Shown here piece after piece: positions 13,168-23,959 of a stretch of DNA of 64,000 nucleotides (the first letter of the stretch is position 1; every line of letters starts with the position of its first letter). The translations under genes were made by a program, and so were the position numbers. Location: NCBI RefSeq assembly GCF_004664715.2, contig NC_051063.1, positions 140,689,319 through 140,753,318 of the forward strand, in the 5' to 3' direction. The notes under the pieces are model-generated. The model was not told the origin of the DNA. It searched no databases and saw nothing but the letters and a program-made list of their open reading frames with translations. This stretch comes from Peromyscus leucopus. Taxonomy: Eukaryota; Chordata; Mammalia; Rodentia; Cricetidae.

Positions 13168-13213
13168 TGCTGCCTCCTCCTCCTCCTCTTCTTCTCTTTC
13201 TTCTTCTTCTTAC
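13168..13213. repeat. Pyrimidine (TCC)n/(TTC)n tract
   Basis: CTC units pass into TTC units over about 45 bp. Confidence 0.85.
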
Positions 13214-13214
13214 A

Positions 13215-15590
13215 GAAGTAAGCTTTTATTTCCATGTTTCTCAAATTAAGTTGGTTGAGTTGGTTGCTTTGAGGGAATTAGTCAAAGAGCTTCTTAAAGT
13301 TGTAACATGTGTATGTAGGGATGGAGTCAGGAAACAGCAAAGGAGCTTTTTACCTTTATGCCTCTACATACAAGGTTTTCTGCTGCCTGCTTTCTTTATC
13401 TCTCCCCACTTGGACCCATTTCCTCAGTAAAAGAAGATGGAGTGAGGAAAAATGAATTTGAACTCACACAGGTGTTCTTGGCCATGCTCACCTGTTTCCT
13501 CAGGACTTCTCAGCAGCCTCGGTTCTGAGCATCCATGGATGCTTTGTCCTGCACATGCCGTCCTGCCTAGACTGACAAATTTGACCTCAAACACCTTTGT
13601 GCCTTCCTGGCTATTATAAGGTATAAACTCGAATATTTTCATAGGAATATGTTCAAGGCTGTCTGCTCATACAGAAACATTGGGTTACTCAGAGAAAACA
13701 AAGACGTTAATATGCCCTACTGTCGTTTCTCAACACTATCAAATTAGTTATCTTTGGGGTTGACTGCATTAAGATGTTTGATTTGAAAAGTTACAAGTTG
13801 AGTTACTAACTTGAGTTGCATACAGAACTCATCCAGTGAATTTTGGCTCGAGAGGAGGACACAATTTCTACTAGCATTTTCTAAAATGGTCCAAAACATG
13901 CTTCTGTCGATTTATACAAAGTGGTGTTCTCAGCATTGATGGCTATAAAATCAAAATATCCATGGACTTTGAAGGGTGATGAAGATGCTCTCAAGCCAGC
14001 AGAATTAGACAATATTTAATTTATGTAAAAAAAGCACATTTATCTCAATAGTATGCAAATTTCTCTCTATTTTTAATACATGATAAGGTTATAAGTATAC
14101 CAAGGAATTGTTTCAAATTTCTTCATGACTATTTATTACAAAAATGTTTGATGTATGCTCCGATTTCATATATCTACTTATCAGGATCATATACAAATCT
14201 GCCTGGTGAAAAGGGTCACAAATGGAAGATGGCCAGGCCTACGCTATTTCCTTCTTCAGATGATTGAGGTCATCAGTGAAAATATTCATGATATCCTTTA
14301 ACAATTCCACCACTTGGGAGAGTTTTGGTCCCCCAAATCCTAGACTTCAAGTTTTATTCTCAAAATTGGTCCAAAGTGAGGTTCCCAAATCTCTTAATTT
14401 ATGGTTCAGAGCAACTGGGCTAATAGAGTGGTCCGTTGTGTAAGCTGGAAGTTGACACGGGCTTCCCTGTACTTATTATATTGGAGCTCTGTGGTTTGAA
14501 CAAAAGTAAGGTGAGATAGATTAAGGAACTCATGAGTACTTTTGGCACTAAAATCTCTCTTGCTATATGTACTTCTTGAGATGCCACTAAAATTCCCAAG
14601 TCAGTTAGTTTAGTTTTATATACTCTTTAATTCCTTGGTAGATTGCACTTCCCTGCTCCTTTAGTCCTCTCACATCCTACATGAAAACATAGATGGCACT
14701 GACCATCAAGCATCTAACTGTCTGCAAATGGAGCTATGAGAACCCACACTTCCCTGGGTCAGGAACTCCCCGTCTTTACCCGAAAGAACCCCCCCCCCAT
14801 TCTTTCAGCTGTGTCTCAGATGCCTACATGTCTACTCAAAGTCTTTGCAGACTCTGAGAAACAGTCGAGCCTTCCAGTCTGAGTCCCCATATCACTTACC
14901 AGTAAACATCAATTATGATGCTTATCACTGTTTGTGTCGATGTCTTCTTTCTATTTATGAACAGGGTTTCATTTTCACAGAAGCATAAGGCAAGGTTGGG
15001 ACATCATTAGTCTGCAGGCCGGCTGCCAAGTTGCCTATAGCTTCCCCTCCCTCCCCTGCAAACTCAGCTGCCTCAGCACATTCTGCAACTGAGTCCTGTC
15101 TCGCAGGCTCAGGAACTCAAATCTCAGTTTCTAAAACATGCAGTCCTTCCAAGAGGTTTGCTCATAATAACTGGTTATGCACCAAGTTTTAAAGGGGGAG
15201 GAGAAAAAGGGCAGAGTGTAAATTTATAGTAAATAACACCATGGCATAATCACATATTTATGTGATCAGAAATGTGCATGAATCAAGAGATGGAAAGTAT
15301 TAGTTACATGAGGAAAAATAACTGCTGGGTAAGCCTCTATCGTAGAGCTTTATCTATTGGGAGCAGAGGAGAGCCTTGTATAAAGAAGGAATGGAGGAAC
15401 CAATATTTCTGACCTGCTTTGTCTCCTTGACTTTCTGTGCCAGATTTTATTATGCAGAGGATGGTATATAACTGATTACAATATCACTTTTTATATCAGG
15501 GTCTGACCCCTTGATTGCCAACACACTGACAAATGTCTTCAGATCTTTGTTCCAGTCATCATTACCCATCTCCTGGTTTCTTCCCACAGC
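13215..15590. other. Unassigned sequence
   Basis: No gene or repeat recognised over about 2.4 kb. It includes a C9 run near 14790 and an AT-rich block at about 13900-14150. Confidence 0.4.
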
Positions 15591-15597
15591 TGATGAG

Positions 15598-16057
15598 TGT
15601 GGTGGTATTGTGTTCCCCCAAAATATTGTGCACTCTAATAAACTTATCTGGGGTCAGAGAACAGAACAGCCACTAGATATAGAGGCCAGAAAATGGTGGC
15701 ATACATGCCTTTAATCTTAACATTCCAGAGGCAGAGATCTGCCTGGATCTCTGTGAGTTCAAGGCCACACTGGAAAGAGCCAGGCATGGTAACAAGAGCC
15801 TTTAATCCCAGGAAGTGATGGCAGAAAGCAGAAGGGTATATAAGGCATGAAAACCAGGAACTAGCTGGTTAAGCTTTTAGGCTTTTGAGCAGCAGTTCAG
15901 CTGAGAGGCATCCAGTCTGAGGAAACAAAATCAGCTGAGGAACTGGCAAGGTGAGGAAGCTGTGGCTTGTTCTGCTTCTCTGATCTTCTAGCATCCACCC
16001 CAATAACTGGCACCGGGTTTGATTTTATTAATAAGAACTTTTAAGATTCTTGCTACA
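15598..16057 (+). mobile_element. Solo LTR with B1-like core
   Basis: A 460-bp unit opening with TGTGGTGG and closing with GCTACA, flanked by the perfect 6-bp duplication GATGAG (15592-15597, 16058-16063). Those ends and duplication are what an integrase leaves. A TATA-like 'gtatataagg' lies mid-element at 15836, with an AT-rich 'attaataag' near the end. The first half holds two B1-like segments ('catgcctttaatcttaac', 'ggatctctgtgagttcaagg', then 'agagcctttaatcccagg'). I take it as an ERV LTR of a cricetid mys-like or ERVK-like family; the family name is inference. Confidence 0.85.
15836..15845 (+). promoter_or_regulatory. LTR TATA-like box
   Basis: 'gtatataagg' sits at the same relative place as in the related LTR at 49138-49147, which is the expected place for a U3 core promoter. 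Activity is unknown. Confidence 0.5.
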
Positions 16058-16204
16058 GATGAGACCCCTATTCATTCATTCATTATGTGAAGATTATACT
16101 AGTGGTCTTTGCAGAAGAAGAGCTCAGGAATGGTATCCCAATAAGCTCTCGGAGACTTCCTTCTATTTGGGGGTACCCCATACACCCTGGCTCAGAATGC
16201 ATTC

Positions 16205-17480
16205 TTAGTAAGTGTTTCCATTGATTTGTATTTGTTCATTTAACTTTCTTTTCATGGTTTTCAGTCTTCTTTTTATTTGTTCTTTGGAAGTTTTATGCAA
16301 TGTGTTTTCTTCCTAATAAGCTCCTCTTCCAATTATTCTCCAATTCAACTCCTATCCTCTACCCACCCAAGTTTGTGCCATTAAAAATAAAATCCTTCAA
16401 GACCAATTTTGTGCTGTCCACATATTCTTAGTTGTGGGATCTTCTACTAAAGCTGTCAACTTATCAGGGGGTATACTCTTAGAAGAATCTGTCTCTCCTT
16501 CTCCTAGCAGCTAATAGTTACCAATCGCGTCACAAGTTGGGATGGGTTTATGTACCTGGCTCCTTCCTCCATGCTGGGATTTGGTCTGGCTTGGCTTACC
16601 CAAATTTCATACATGCTCTTGATAACACTATGAGTTCCTCTGTGCAGCTTCCCCGCTGTGTTCAGAAGATGATGTTGTAGTCGTCTAACACCTCGGCCTC
16701 CTTCTTTACCCTCTATTCCAATTATCCCTGAGTCTTGGTGGGGGAGGAGGATTGTCAGAATATATGTTCTCTAAAGGGTTGACCATTCTGCATTTTCTTA
16801 TTCTCTGCACCTTGACTGGTTTTGTGTTAATCACAATATACTGCAATTAGAAGTTTCTAATTCCCTATCCATGAGGGATAGGCAATTGCATCGATCTAAG
16901 GATATAATGGTAAGCCATTAGGAGTCATTTCAATGTTACGTCCATTTAGCATCATAATAATAGGTGATTATCTCCTAGGGCCTATGACTTGTCTAGCCAG
17001 AAGCTCTTACCCTGATAATGGTGCCAGGTATGGGGTTCATCCTACGGAGCAGGACTTAGATCCAACCAGAGTGTGGTTGGTTACTCCCAAGATGTTCATG
17101 CTACTATTGCACTAATGGACTTGTCTTTCCAGGCCAGTCATTATTGTAATTTCAAGGGTTCATATCTGGGCATGATTGATGATTACTTTTCTTCTCAAGT
17201 AACTTGTATAGCATCTCCCAGCACTGTGAAATCCAGACAGTAGGGATACAGCTTCTAGGTCTGTATCAACTTGAATTTTGCCTATTCTATGATTCAGGCA
17301 TGTATTGTCTTCAACAATGGAGCCTTACCATCAAGTCCTGGGGGGTAACCAAGAGCAGTGGTAATATCCCATAATATTTAGAGGTCAGTGGGAACTCACT
17401 GGTCAACAACTCCATAAGAAGTAATTCATATCTGACACTGGGATTTTTTGCTAGCCTCTGTTGTCTGGTAAACACATTGT
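16205..17480 (-). mobile_element. Lx-type L1 3' region, antisense
   Basis: Long non-coding block whose phrases ('aattttgtgctgtccacata', 'agaatctgtctctccttctc', 'gccaggtatggggttcatcc', 'aggccagtcattattgtaat', 'aaccaagagcagtggtaat') recall an abundant old murid repeat I associate with Lx L1 3' sequence. A second, shorter copy of this family lies at 61.0-61.7 kb. The family assignment is from memory. Confidence 0.55.
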
Positions 17481-17503
17481 TTCCCTGTTATACAGCCATT
17501 TCA

Positions 17504-17527
17504 TGTGTGTGTGTGTGTGTGTGTGTG
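17504..17527. repeat. (TG)12 microsatellite
   Basis: Twelve TG units, ending in a CGCGC step. Confidence 0.95.
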
Positions 17528-17739
17528 CGCGCAGGTGCATGTAGGCTTCCAGAGTAGTAGATTTCCATATGCCATCTTCAAAAGGTCTTTGGTATTATTT
17601 ATCTCTTACCCTACTCTCTACACTACCAGCCACTTCCCTAAACCAGCTTACCCCGTACTGTTTCAATTTTTCCCTTTCAGCCCTTTATAGCAATAAATTC
17701 TATCTCCTTTGAAAGTACTGCTATGTCCCCTCAATAATT

Positions 17740-17808
<69 letters not shown>
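17740..17808. repeat. Compound (CT)n(AT)n microsatellite
   Basis: About 11 CT units change to about 23 AT units without a break. The AT part could extrude as a cruciform. Confidence 0.95.
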
Positions 17809-17811
<3 letters not shown>

Positions 17812-17814
17812 AAT

Positions 17815-17997
17815 GAAACGTGTATTTGAAGATTTAATTCTAGCATCCACAGATGGAAGAAAACAAGACAGATATCCTTCTGAGTCTAGGGTGTATGTCC
17901 TTCGGGTATGTGCCCAAAGGTGTATAGCTGAGTCATATGAAAGATTTATGTTTTGCTTTTTGAGGGGCCTCCATTCTGATCTTCAGAGTGGCTGCGC
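17815..17997 (-). mobile_element. L1 fragment, antisense
   Basis: 'gtatgtgcccaaaggtgtat', 'agctgagtcatatgaaag' and 'tttgaggggcctccattctg' follow the antisense of the L1 region just past the ORF2 end. It abuts a sense-strand L1 piece at about 17998. Confidence 0.65.
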
Positions 17998-18614
17998 CTA
18001 ATGGATCAAGGACTCAACATAAAACCTGATATTCTGTTGCCAATAAAGGGGAAAGTAGAGGATAGGCTTGAACTCATCAGCTAATGGAAAGACTTTATGA
18101 CCAGGAATCTAACTGCATAGGTGTCAAGATCGATAATTAAAAAGTGAGCCTCATATGTGCCTAGTTTTATGGTGACTTGTTACATCTTTGTTCAGTTGCT
18201 ATATCTGAGAGGCCTGATCAGAGACTGGAGGAGTGGAGGGAGGGGAAACTTCAGTCAGGATGTAATATATGAGAGAAGAAAAAGAAAAGTGGACCTCATG
18301 AGACTAAAAAAGTTTGCGTACAACCAAAGAAACCACCACTCAAGTAAAGAGGCAGAATGGATAATAATAATAAAAAAAAATTACCAGCTTTGTATCCAAC
18401 AAAGGGTTAGTACCTAGAATATAAGAAAAAGTAAAGAAAAGATTTGAACAAGAAAATAAACATCCCAGTTTCAAAATGGGGCATGGAACTAGATGGAGAT
18501 TTCTCAAAAGATAAAAATGGCAGATAAACATTTAACAAAATGTCCAATATCTTGAGCCACCAGGGAAATGTTAACTAAAACATAGGCATATATGCATACA
18601 GTAACAGCTAGTGT
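17998..18614 (+). pseudogene. L1 ORF2 3' portion, decayed
   Basis: Sense L1: 'aatggatcaaggactcaaca', 'taaaacctgatattctg', 'ggacctcatgagactaaa', 'atccaacaaagggttag' and 'gccaccagggaaatg' match the last part of L1 ORF2 (C-terminal, past the reverse transcriptase). Many stops and indels remove coding capacity. Confidence 0.75.
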
Positions 18615-18629
18615 AAAAAGAGGCCATGA

Positions 18630-18810
18630 AGCTGGGCGGTGGTGGTGCACTCCTTTAATCCCAGCACTCGGGAGGCAGAGGCAGGTGGATCTCTGTGAGT
18701 TCGAGGCCAGCCTGGTCTCCAAAGCAAGTTCCAGGAAAGGCGCAAAGCTATACAGAGAAACCCTGTCTCAAAAAAACAAAAAACAAAAAAACAAAAAACA
18801 AACAAACAAA
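18630..18810 (+). mobile_element. B1 SINE with 15-bp target duplication
   Basis: Full B1: 'gctgggcggtggtggtgcac', 'cactcgggaggcagaggc', 'gaggccagcctggtctcc' and the cricetid-type 'ggaaaggcgcaaagcta', with an A/C-rich tail. A perfect 15-bp duplication, AAAAAGAGGCCATGA, lies at 18615-18629 and 18811-18825. It interrupts an L1 3' end. Confidence 0.97.
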
Positions 18811-18825
18811 AAAAAGAGGCCATGA

Positions 18826-18908
18826 GTTTGAAGTGAGGAGGGATATGTGGGACAGTTTGGAGGGACGAAAAAAGGGAGAAACATTGTAATTATATTAAAA
18901 TCATAAAA
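18826..18908 (+). mobile_element. L1 3' UTR end
   Basis: Purine-rich 'gagggatatgtgggacag' and 'aattatattaaaatcataaa' resemble the terminal L1 3' UTR and A-tail that continue the ORF2 piece on the other side of the B1. Confidence 0.5.
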
Positions 18909-18909
18909 A

Positions 18910-19228
18910 AACATAACCCAAAACCCAAAATAGTCATAACAGCTCAGATAACAAACAAATCATGTGGATGTAGGGAAAGGGAGACATTTATTCACTGCTG
19001 GTAGTGAATACATTCAGCTCTTTGCTTAAGTCATAAAATAACTAGTCAAAAATTGGCTAGTGTGGTAGATAATGATTTTAGTTTGTTATTATTTTAGTGT
19101 TTCCAGATGTAATTATGATTGAAAATATTTTCTAATGAAAAAAGTCACAGTGATTGTCCTGAATCACATCATTTTCAAACAGTTAATTTTCAGACAGCAG
19201 TTCTTAAAATGTGTTCCCCGAAACAACA
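18910..19228. other. Unassigned sequence
   Basis: Nothing recognised. Confidence 0.45.
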
Positions 19229-19229
19229 G

Positions 19230-19672
19230 TACACTGGTTAGTCTTAACTGTCAACTTGCTACAACCTGGAATTGCCTGGGAAGTGTCTCATTTGAGGAAC
19301 TATCTAGATCAAGTTGGTCTGTGGACATGTCAGCTGGGGAATGTCTTGATTGTTAAATGATGTGGGAAGACCCATCCTGAATGTAGGTGGCACCATTTCA
19401 AGGGCTGGACCCCGAACTCTAAGAGGAAGAAAGCTAGCTTAGCATAAACAAGCAGGCAGTATGCCGCCATTCATTGCTTCTGCTCTTGACTGTGAATGAG
19501 GTGTGACCAGCTCTCTCAGTCCGTGCCCCCCTGTGACATCCCTAGACTGATTATACCAGGAATTATGAGCCAAATAAACCCTTTTCTTCTTTATATTTTC
19601 TTTGTTGCTGTTTCTATTTTTGTCTTTCTTCCTTAGAATGCTTTATCATAAACAGAAACAAAACTAGAACTC
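19230..19672 (+). mobile_element. ORR1-like MaLR LTR
   Basis: 'cttaactgtcaacttgctac', 'tgtcttgattgttaaatgat', 'gtgggaagacccatcctga', 'ggtggcaccatttcaaggg' and 'tatgagccaaataaaccc' follow the ORR1/MaLR LTR in order, including the poly(A) signal region. Sense orientation. Confidence 0.75.
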
Positions 19673-19674
19673 AT

Positions 19675-20318
19675 CAGTGTCAGTATCATCTGGAAGTATA
19701 AAAATGAAAAACCATCTGCTGCTCCTCAGACTTAATCAAGGTCTCTGAGGATAGAGTTCAGCCATATGTGGTTAAGCTGTCCTACCCTGCTCTATTCTAG
19801 TTAGGACACCACACATGATTCCAATGACACCTTCAAATTAGTGGGCAACTTAAAGCTCAAGCCGACCAAGGCCAATGGCATGCAATGAGTAGACAAGCAG
19901 CTAGAACCAGGAAATCTTACAATATGCTATCCAGGCAACATGCAAAGTCATGCAAAATCAATACACCATTTTAGCTGGTACTGGAAATAAAGACATCTCT
20001 GCTTATCACACACTGGCAACTATTCTCACCAAAACAGTATTTGAATGATTAAATTACCCAAAACAAACTTTTTTTGCCAATTGAAAATCTGCAAATATAA
20101 AAAAAATGGAAAATACCAAGGCAGCTTCATGAGTTACTCCTCCCAGGGGTAGAGATGAGATGTATTTGAGGTTGGGTCAAGACTAGGCAGTTAAGAACAC
20201 ACACTCTGGGCACTGTATTTTGAGTGGACTCGCTGACTTACACTTCCCCTAATCAAGGATAATGGCTGGTATGCAAATCATGTATCAAAGAAATGAAGAG
20301 AATGAAACAATCAAGTGT
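19675..20318. other. Unassigned sequence
   Basis: No gene or repeat recognised. Confidence 0.45.
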
Positions 20319-20319
20319 C

Positions 20320-20700
20320 TGAATTACTGTTCTATTTCTGTAAAAAGACCATGATGAAGAAACTTATAAAAGAAAGCATTTAATTGGAGACTTGCTCACA
20401 GTTTCAGAGGGTGAGTCCAGACCATCCTGGCAGAAAGCATGGTGGCAGACAGGCAGGCATGGCTCTAGAGCAGTAGCTGAGAGCTTACATCGGATCACAA
20501 GCAGGAGAAAGGGGGTTGGGGAGAAAGAGGGCAGTGGGCCTGGTATGGGTTTGTGAAACCTCAAAGCCCACTCCCCAGTCCCTCTTCCAACAAGGCCACT
20601 CCTTCTTCCTTCTAGTCCTTCCTAAATAGTTCACCAACTGGTAACCAAACACTCAAATATATGGGTCTACAGGAGCCATTCTTATTCAAACCACTACATT
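20320..20700 (-). mobile_element. Rodent MaLR-type LTR, antisense
   Basis: 'tctatttctgtaaaaagacc', 'atgatgaagaaacttataaa', 'cagtttcagagggtgagtcc', 'ctcaaagcccactccccag' and 'attcttattcaaaccacta' match the family seen better preserved at 26409-26782. Confidence 0.75.
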
Positions 20701-20785
20701 AGCCAGGTTGCTACAAGCTTCTTGGATAATTTCTCCTGCTTATTTGATTGACACTTAAATTATATTGTTGTTGTTATCATCATCA

Positions 20786-21022
20786 TTGTGTGTGTGTGTG
20801 TGTGTGTGTGTGTGCCCATACCACAGTACATGTGTATGCATGCATATGTGTGGTCTCAGTGTATGGGTGGACACATGGACCATAGCATGTGTGTTGAAGT
20901 CAGAGGACAACCTTGTTGAGTTGGGTTTCTCCCTCTGCCTTTATGTGAGTTCCAGGCACAGAGCTAGGCTGCCAGGCTTGTAGGACAAGCATCGCTACCC
21001 ATCGAGCCATCTCACCAGTTGT
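20786..21022 (-). mobile_element. B3 SINE with (GT)n head
   Basis: Antisense B3: a (TG)13 block at 20787-20813, then 'tgttgaagtcagaggacaac', 'gccaggcttgtaggacaag' and 'catcgagccatctcaccag'. The microsatellite is the expanded CA tail of the SINE. Confidence 0.8.
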
Positions 21023-21024
21023 TG

Positions 21025-21378
21025 GTTGTCATTTGCATATATCCATAAGTACCAACAGAACATCTTCTGGGCCAAATGCCTCCTGGGAAACTGTATCCTC
21101 CTCCTCCGATGAATATACAATTAACATTTGTCCAAACACGTACTTTAAATGTTCTAGAATAATCATACTTGTATTCCCTTTGCTTTAAAAAGGGCACCAA
21201 GTTTGATAATAAACAATATATTGTCCCCTCCATCTCCACTACTCTGTCTGCCCCTGTGCACTTTTGAAATCTAGTTACTGAGAACCTCCAGTTATAATCA
21301 CTTCTCTACTTCTTTGGCCATCCATGAAAGCACAATGGAAATAAGGCAATGAAGTTTGTTGTAGAATATTTTTTTAAG
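21025..21378. other. Unassigned sequence
   Basis: Nothing recognised. Confidence 0.45.
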
Positions 21379-21379
21379 A

Positions 21380-21876
21380 TGTGTTACATTTGTGTATGCT
21401 CTGGAACATTTGTTTAATGATGCAAAGAAGTATTGCATTCCTTTATGTTGCATTTGTTTAACCCTGTGAAGCTATGTTGCTTTGCTTGTCTAAAACACCC
21501 AATTGTCTAATAAAAAGCTGAACAGCCAATAGCAAGGCAAGTGAAAGGATAGATGGGGCTATCAGGCAGAAAGAATAACTAGAAGGAGAAATCTGGGAGG
21601 AAAAGAAGGAACGAGAAAGGAAAGAGGAGGACATCAGGGGCCAGCCATCCAGCTACACAGCAAGCCACAGAGCAAGAAATAATGAAAGGTATACAGAAAT
21701 AGAGAAAGGTAAAAGCCCAAAGGCAAAAGGGTAGAATTTAAAGTTAAGGAAGCTGGCAAGAAACAAGCCAAGCTAAGGCCAGCAAACACTTATAATTAAG
21801 ATTAAGTCTCCGTGTGTGATTTATTTGGGAGCCGGGTGGCATGACAGGCAGCCCAAAAGAGCACAAACAAACAACA
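21380..21876 (+). mobile_element. ERV LTR (cricetid type)
   Basis: About 497 bp from TGTGTTACATT to ACAACA. Phrases 'ctaataaaaagctgaacagc', 'caatagcaaggcaagtgaaa', 'gccagccatccagctacac' and 'ctccgtgtgtgatttatttg' belong to an LTR-type repeat I recall as common in cricetids. No clean target duplication is visible, so the exact ends are uncertain. No coding region is attached. Confidence 0.6.
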
Positions 21877-21879
21877 GAA

Positions 21880-22395
21880 GTTATTCAGTGCACAATTTTC
21901 ACTTAAGGACCTTTGTCTCCCCAGTTCCTGAACTTAGAAATGATTTTATCACTTTGGTCTGATTAAAGGCTGGGCCATATGAAAGCTCAGTCTTGCCACT
22001 GGAATTTTATCTTCAAAGTTTACTGGGACTGAGTGCTGCAGTCCCTCCTCCCCTGCTCCTCACACTGACTTGGGTCCTTCCTCTGCTTCATGTCTATACT
22101 TGGAGCTCTTTGAAGGAAGAGCTAGTTGATCTCTAGTATCTCCCTTCTGGGCATGGTAGAAACTATCTCTTTTATCTTCTTCCACATGCCAATCTGTGTG
22201 TCATCCATCCTGTGTGTCTTTAGAAAAGGAATAGAGTGCAGAACACTTAGGGGAGCCATCAGAGACCATCTCCCGACCAAATATATATACACTTCATAGT
22301 GCTAAAGAAAGTTGACCCAGATCAATTTCTTAGGTACAATCTATCCCAGTATAGGATCTTTTAGAAAGTCCCTGGAACACACACATATATTATAT
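21880..22395. other. Unassigned sequence
   Basis: No gene or repeat recognised. Confidence 0.45.
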
Positions 22396-22396
22396 G

Positions 22397-22515
22397 GAAA
22401 AGAAGGAGGAGGAGGAGGAAGAAGGAGGAGGGGGGAGATGGGAGGAGGAGGAGAAGGAGAAGGAGGAGAATGAGGAGGAGAGGAGGAGGGGGGGAGGAGG
22501 AAGAAGAAGAAGAAA
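22397..22515 (+). repeat. Purine tract (GGA/GAA)n
   Basis: About 118 bp of almost pure G/A built from GGA, GAA and GGGG steps, with very few pyrimidines. Glu/Gly- or Ser/Pro-rich frames here are artefacts of composition. Confidence 0.93.
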
Positions 22516-22714
22516 CCATCATGGACAGCTTCATATTCTGCAACTTTTGCAACATTTTCATATTCTCCAATATTTGGAGAGCAGGGTATCCCAAATACCC
22601 TACATGGTTTAGTAGATAGAGCCCTGGAAAAGGGACGGTGGGATCTAACAGGACCATCTAAGTATGTACTTCTGAAGATACAATAATCTCCAACCAAGTA
22701 AGTAACCTTATCTT

Positions 22715-22878
22715 TTTGTTGTTGTTGTTTTTTGAGACAAGGTTTCTCTGTGTAGTTTTTGTGTGTCCTGGATCTGGATCTTGCTCTGTAGACCAGGCTG
22801 GCCTTAAACTCACAGAGATCTACCTGGCTCTACCTCCCAAGTGCTGGGATTAAAGGCGTGCGCCACTGCCACTCAGCT
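22715..22878 (-). mobile_element. B1 SINE with target duplication
   Basis: 'gagacaaggtttctctgtg', 'agaccaggctggccttaaac' and 'gctgggattaaaggcgtgcg'. The duplication is AAGTAACCTTATCTT (22700-22714) against AAGTAACCTTGTCTT (22879-22893), one mismatch in 15. Confidence 0.95.
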
Positions 22879-22894
22879 AAGTAACCTTGTCTTA

Positions 22895-23590
22895 AAGGTC
22901 TCCACAGGGGAGAACCTGCCCACTAGGCCCTGGGAAAAGCTAGGGCACACCGTATGGTGTCCACAGAATGAACTCTGTTAGTGCCAGAGTATCTCCACTT
23001 ACCAGGACCCACACTGCACCTTCTCCAGGAAACTTATCTGCCCCATTCAGTCCAGAGCTGTTAGGACCATTGCTCTGTGTCTCTCCTTATCCTCTGTGGG
23101 TTCTCTAAAGCAAACACCAGACACTTCTAACAGGTCAACATACTCCTTTACTCAAATTCATTACACGTCGTACAGAACAGAGCTGGTTCAACCTTGCCAC
23201 CTCACCATCTGCCAAGTTCATCTTCTGAGTCACAAGTCAAATAATTCTTTTTGTTTTATTACTATGCTCCCTCTCCAGTTTATTGCAGGTGATTGAGGCT
23301 TACTTTTTGTTTACTTTTGTTTCTATTTGTGTTACAGTTCCATGGAATTATATGTTCTCCTATATATACATAGATCAATACATGTCAGCCAATATTTATG
23401 ACAGCAGGGATGCAGGTCACTATCAACATTCCAATGCGTTTCGCTGTTCTGTACTTCTGTATTAGATTCTCCTCCTCTCCTACCCTGATAACCACTGCAT
23501 ACTTTCTGTTCTATTAAGAATTTCCAGAATGTCATATAATGGAAATGACATCAAATATAAACTTTCTGAAACCAGGTTTTTGTACTTAGC
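22895..23590. other. Unassigned sequence
   Basis: No gene or repeat recognised. Confidence 0.45.
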
Positions 23591-23591
23591 A

Positions 23592-23780
23592 CAGTGGTAC
23601 TTAACCAGGAACTTTTGGCCAGGTGGAGATGTTTTAAGCTCATCTGACTCTGGAGGGAAAGGTGTTACTGCCATCTAGTGGACAAAATACAAGTTTGTGC
23701 CCACAGAGCCTACAGTGCACAGGACAGCCCCACAATACATCATCCCAGCCAAAGTTAGCAACTCTGACTTTGACAAACTG
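23592..23780 (+). mobile_element. MER5A-like hAT DNA transposon
   Basis: Starts 'cagtggtacttaaccagg', continues 'gttactgccatctagtgg' and 'cagtgcacaggacagcccc', and ends 'tgactttgacaaactg'. Order and 189-bp length fit MER5A, an ancient non-autonomous Charlie-group element. The 8-bp target duplication is no longer visible. Confidence 0.75.
23668..23681 (-). promoter_or_regulatory. CTCF-type core motif
   Basis: The minus strand reads CCACTAGATGGCAG, which fits the CTCF core pattern CCASYAGRKGGCRS at every position. It lies inside the MER5A-like element. Binding is inferred from sequence only. Confidence 0.55.
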
Positions 23781-23819
23781 ATCATGTGGGGTGTTCATTT
23801 ATATGATTACATGCATCAA

Positions 23820-23957
23820 TAGCTTATTCGTTTTAATCTCCCAGCTATATTCCATTGGGTAGATGCCACTTGTACCCATTTCTCTGAAGAAAGATATTTT
23901 GGTTATTTTCAAGTTTGGGCAGTCATGAATAATAATGCTGTGAACATTTTATTATAA
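23820..23957 (-). mobile_element. L1 3' fragment, antisense (tentative)
   Basis: 'tctcccagctatattccatt', 'ttttggttattttcaagttt' and 'gaataataatgctgtgaaca' resemble antisense L1 3' sequence. Confidence 0.45.
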
Positions 23958-23959
23958 AC

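Noticed and set aside
18592..18825. Frames ending in Lys-rich tails near B1 copies
   Set aside because: Translations of B1 bodies and their A-rich tails.
22341..22697. Pro/Ser-rich minus-strand frames
   Set aside because: Produced by the GGA/GAA purine tract.
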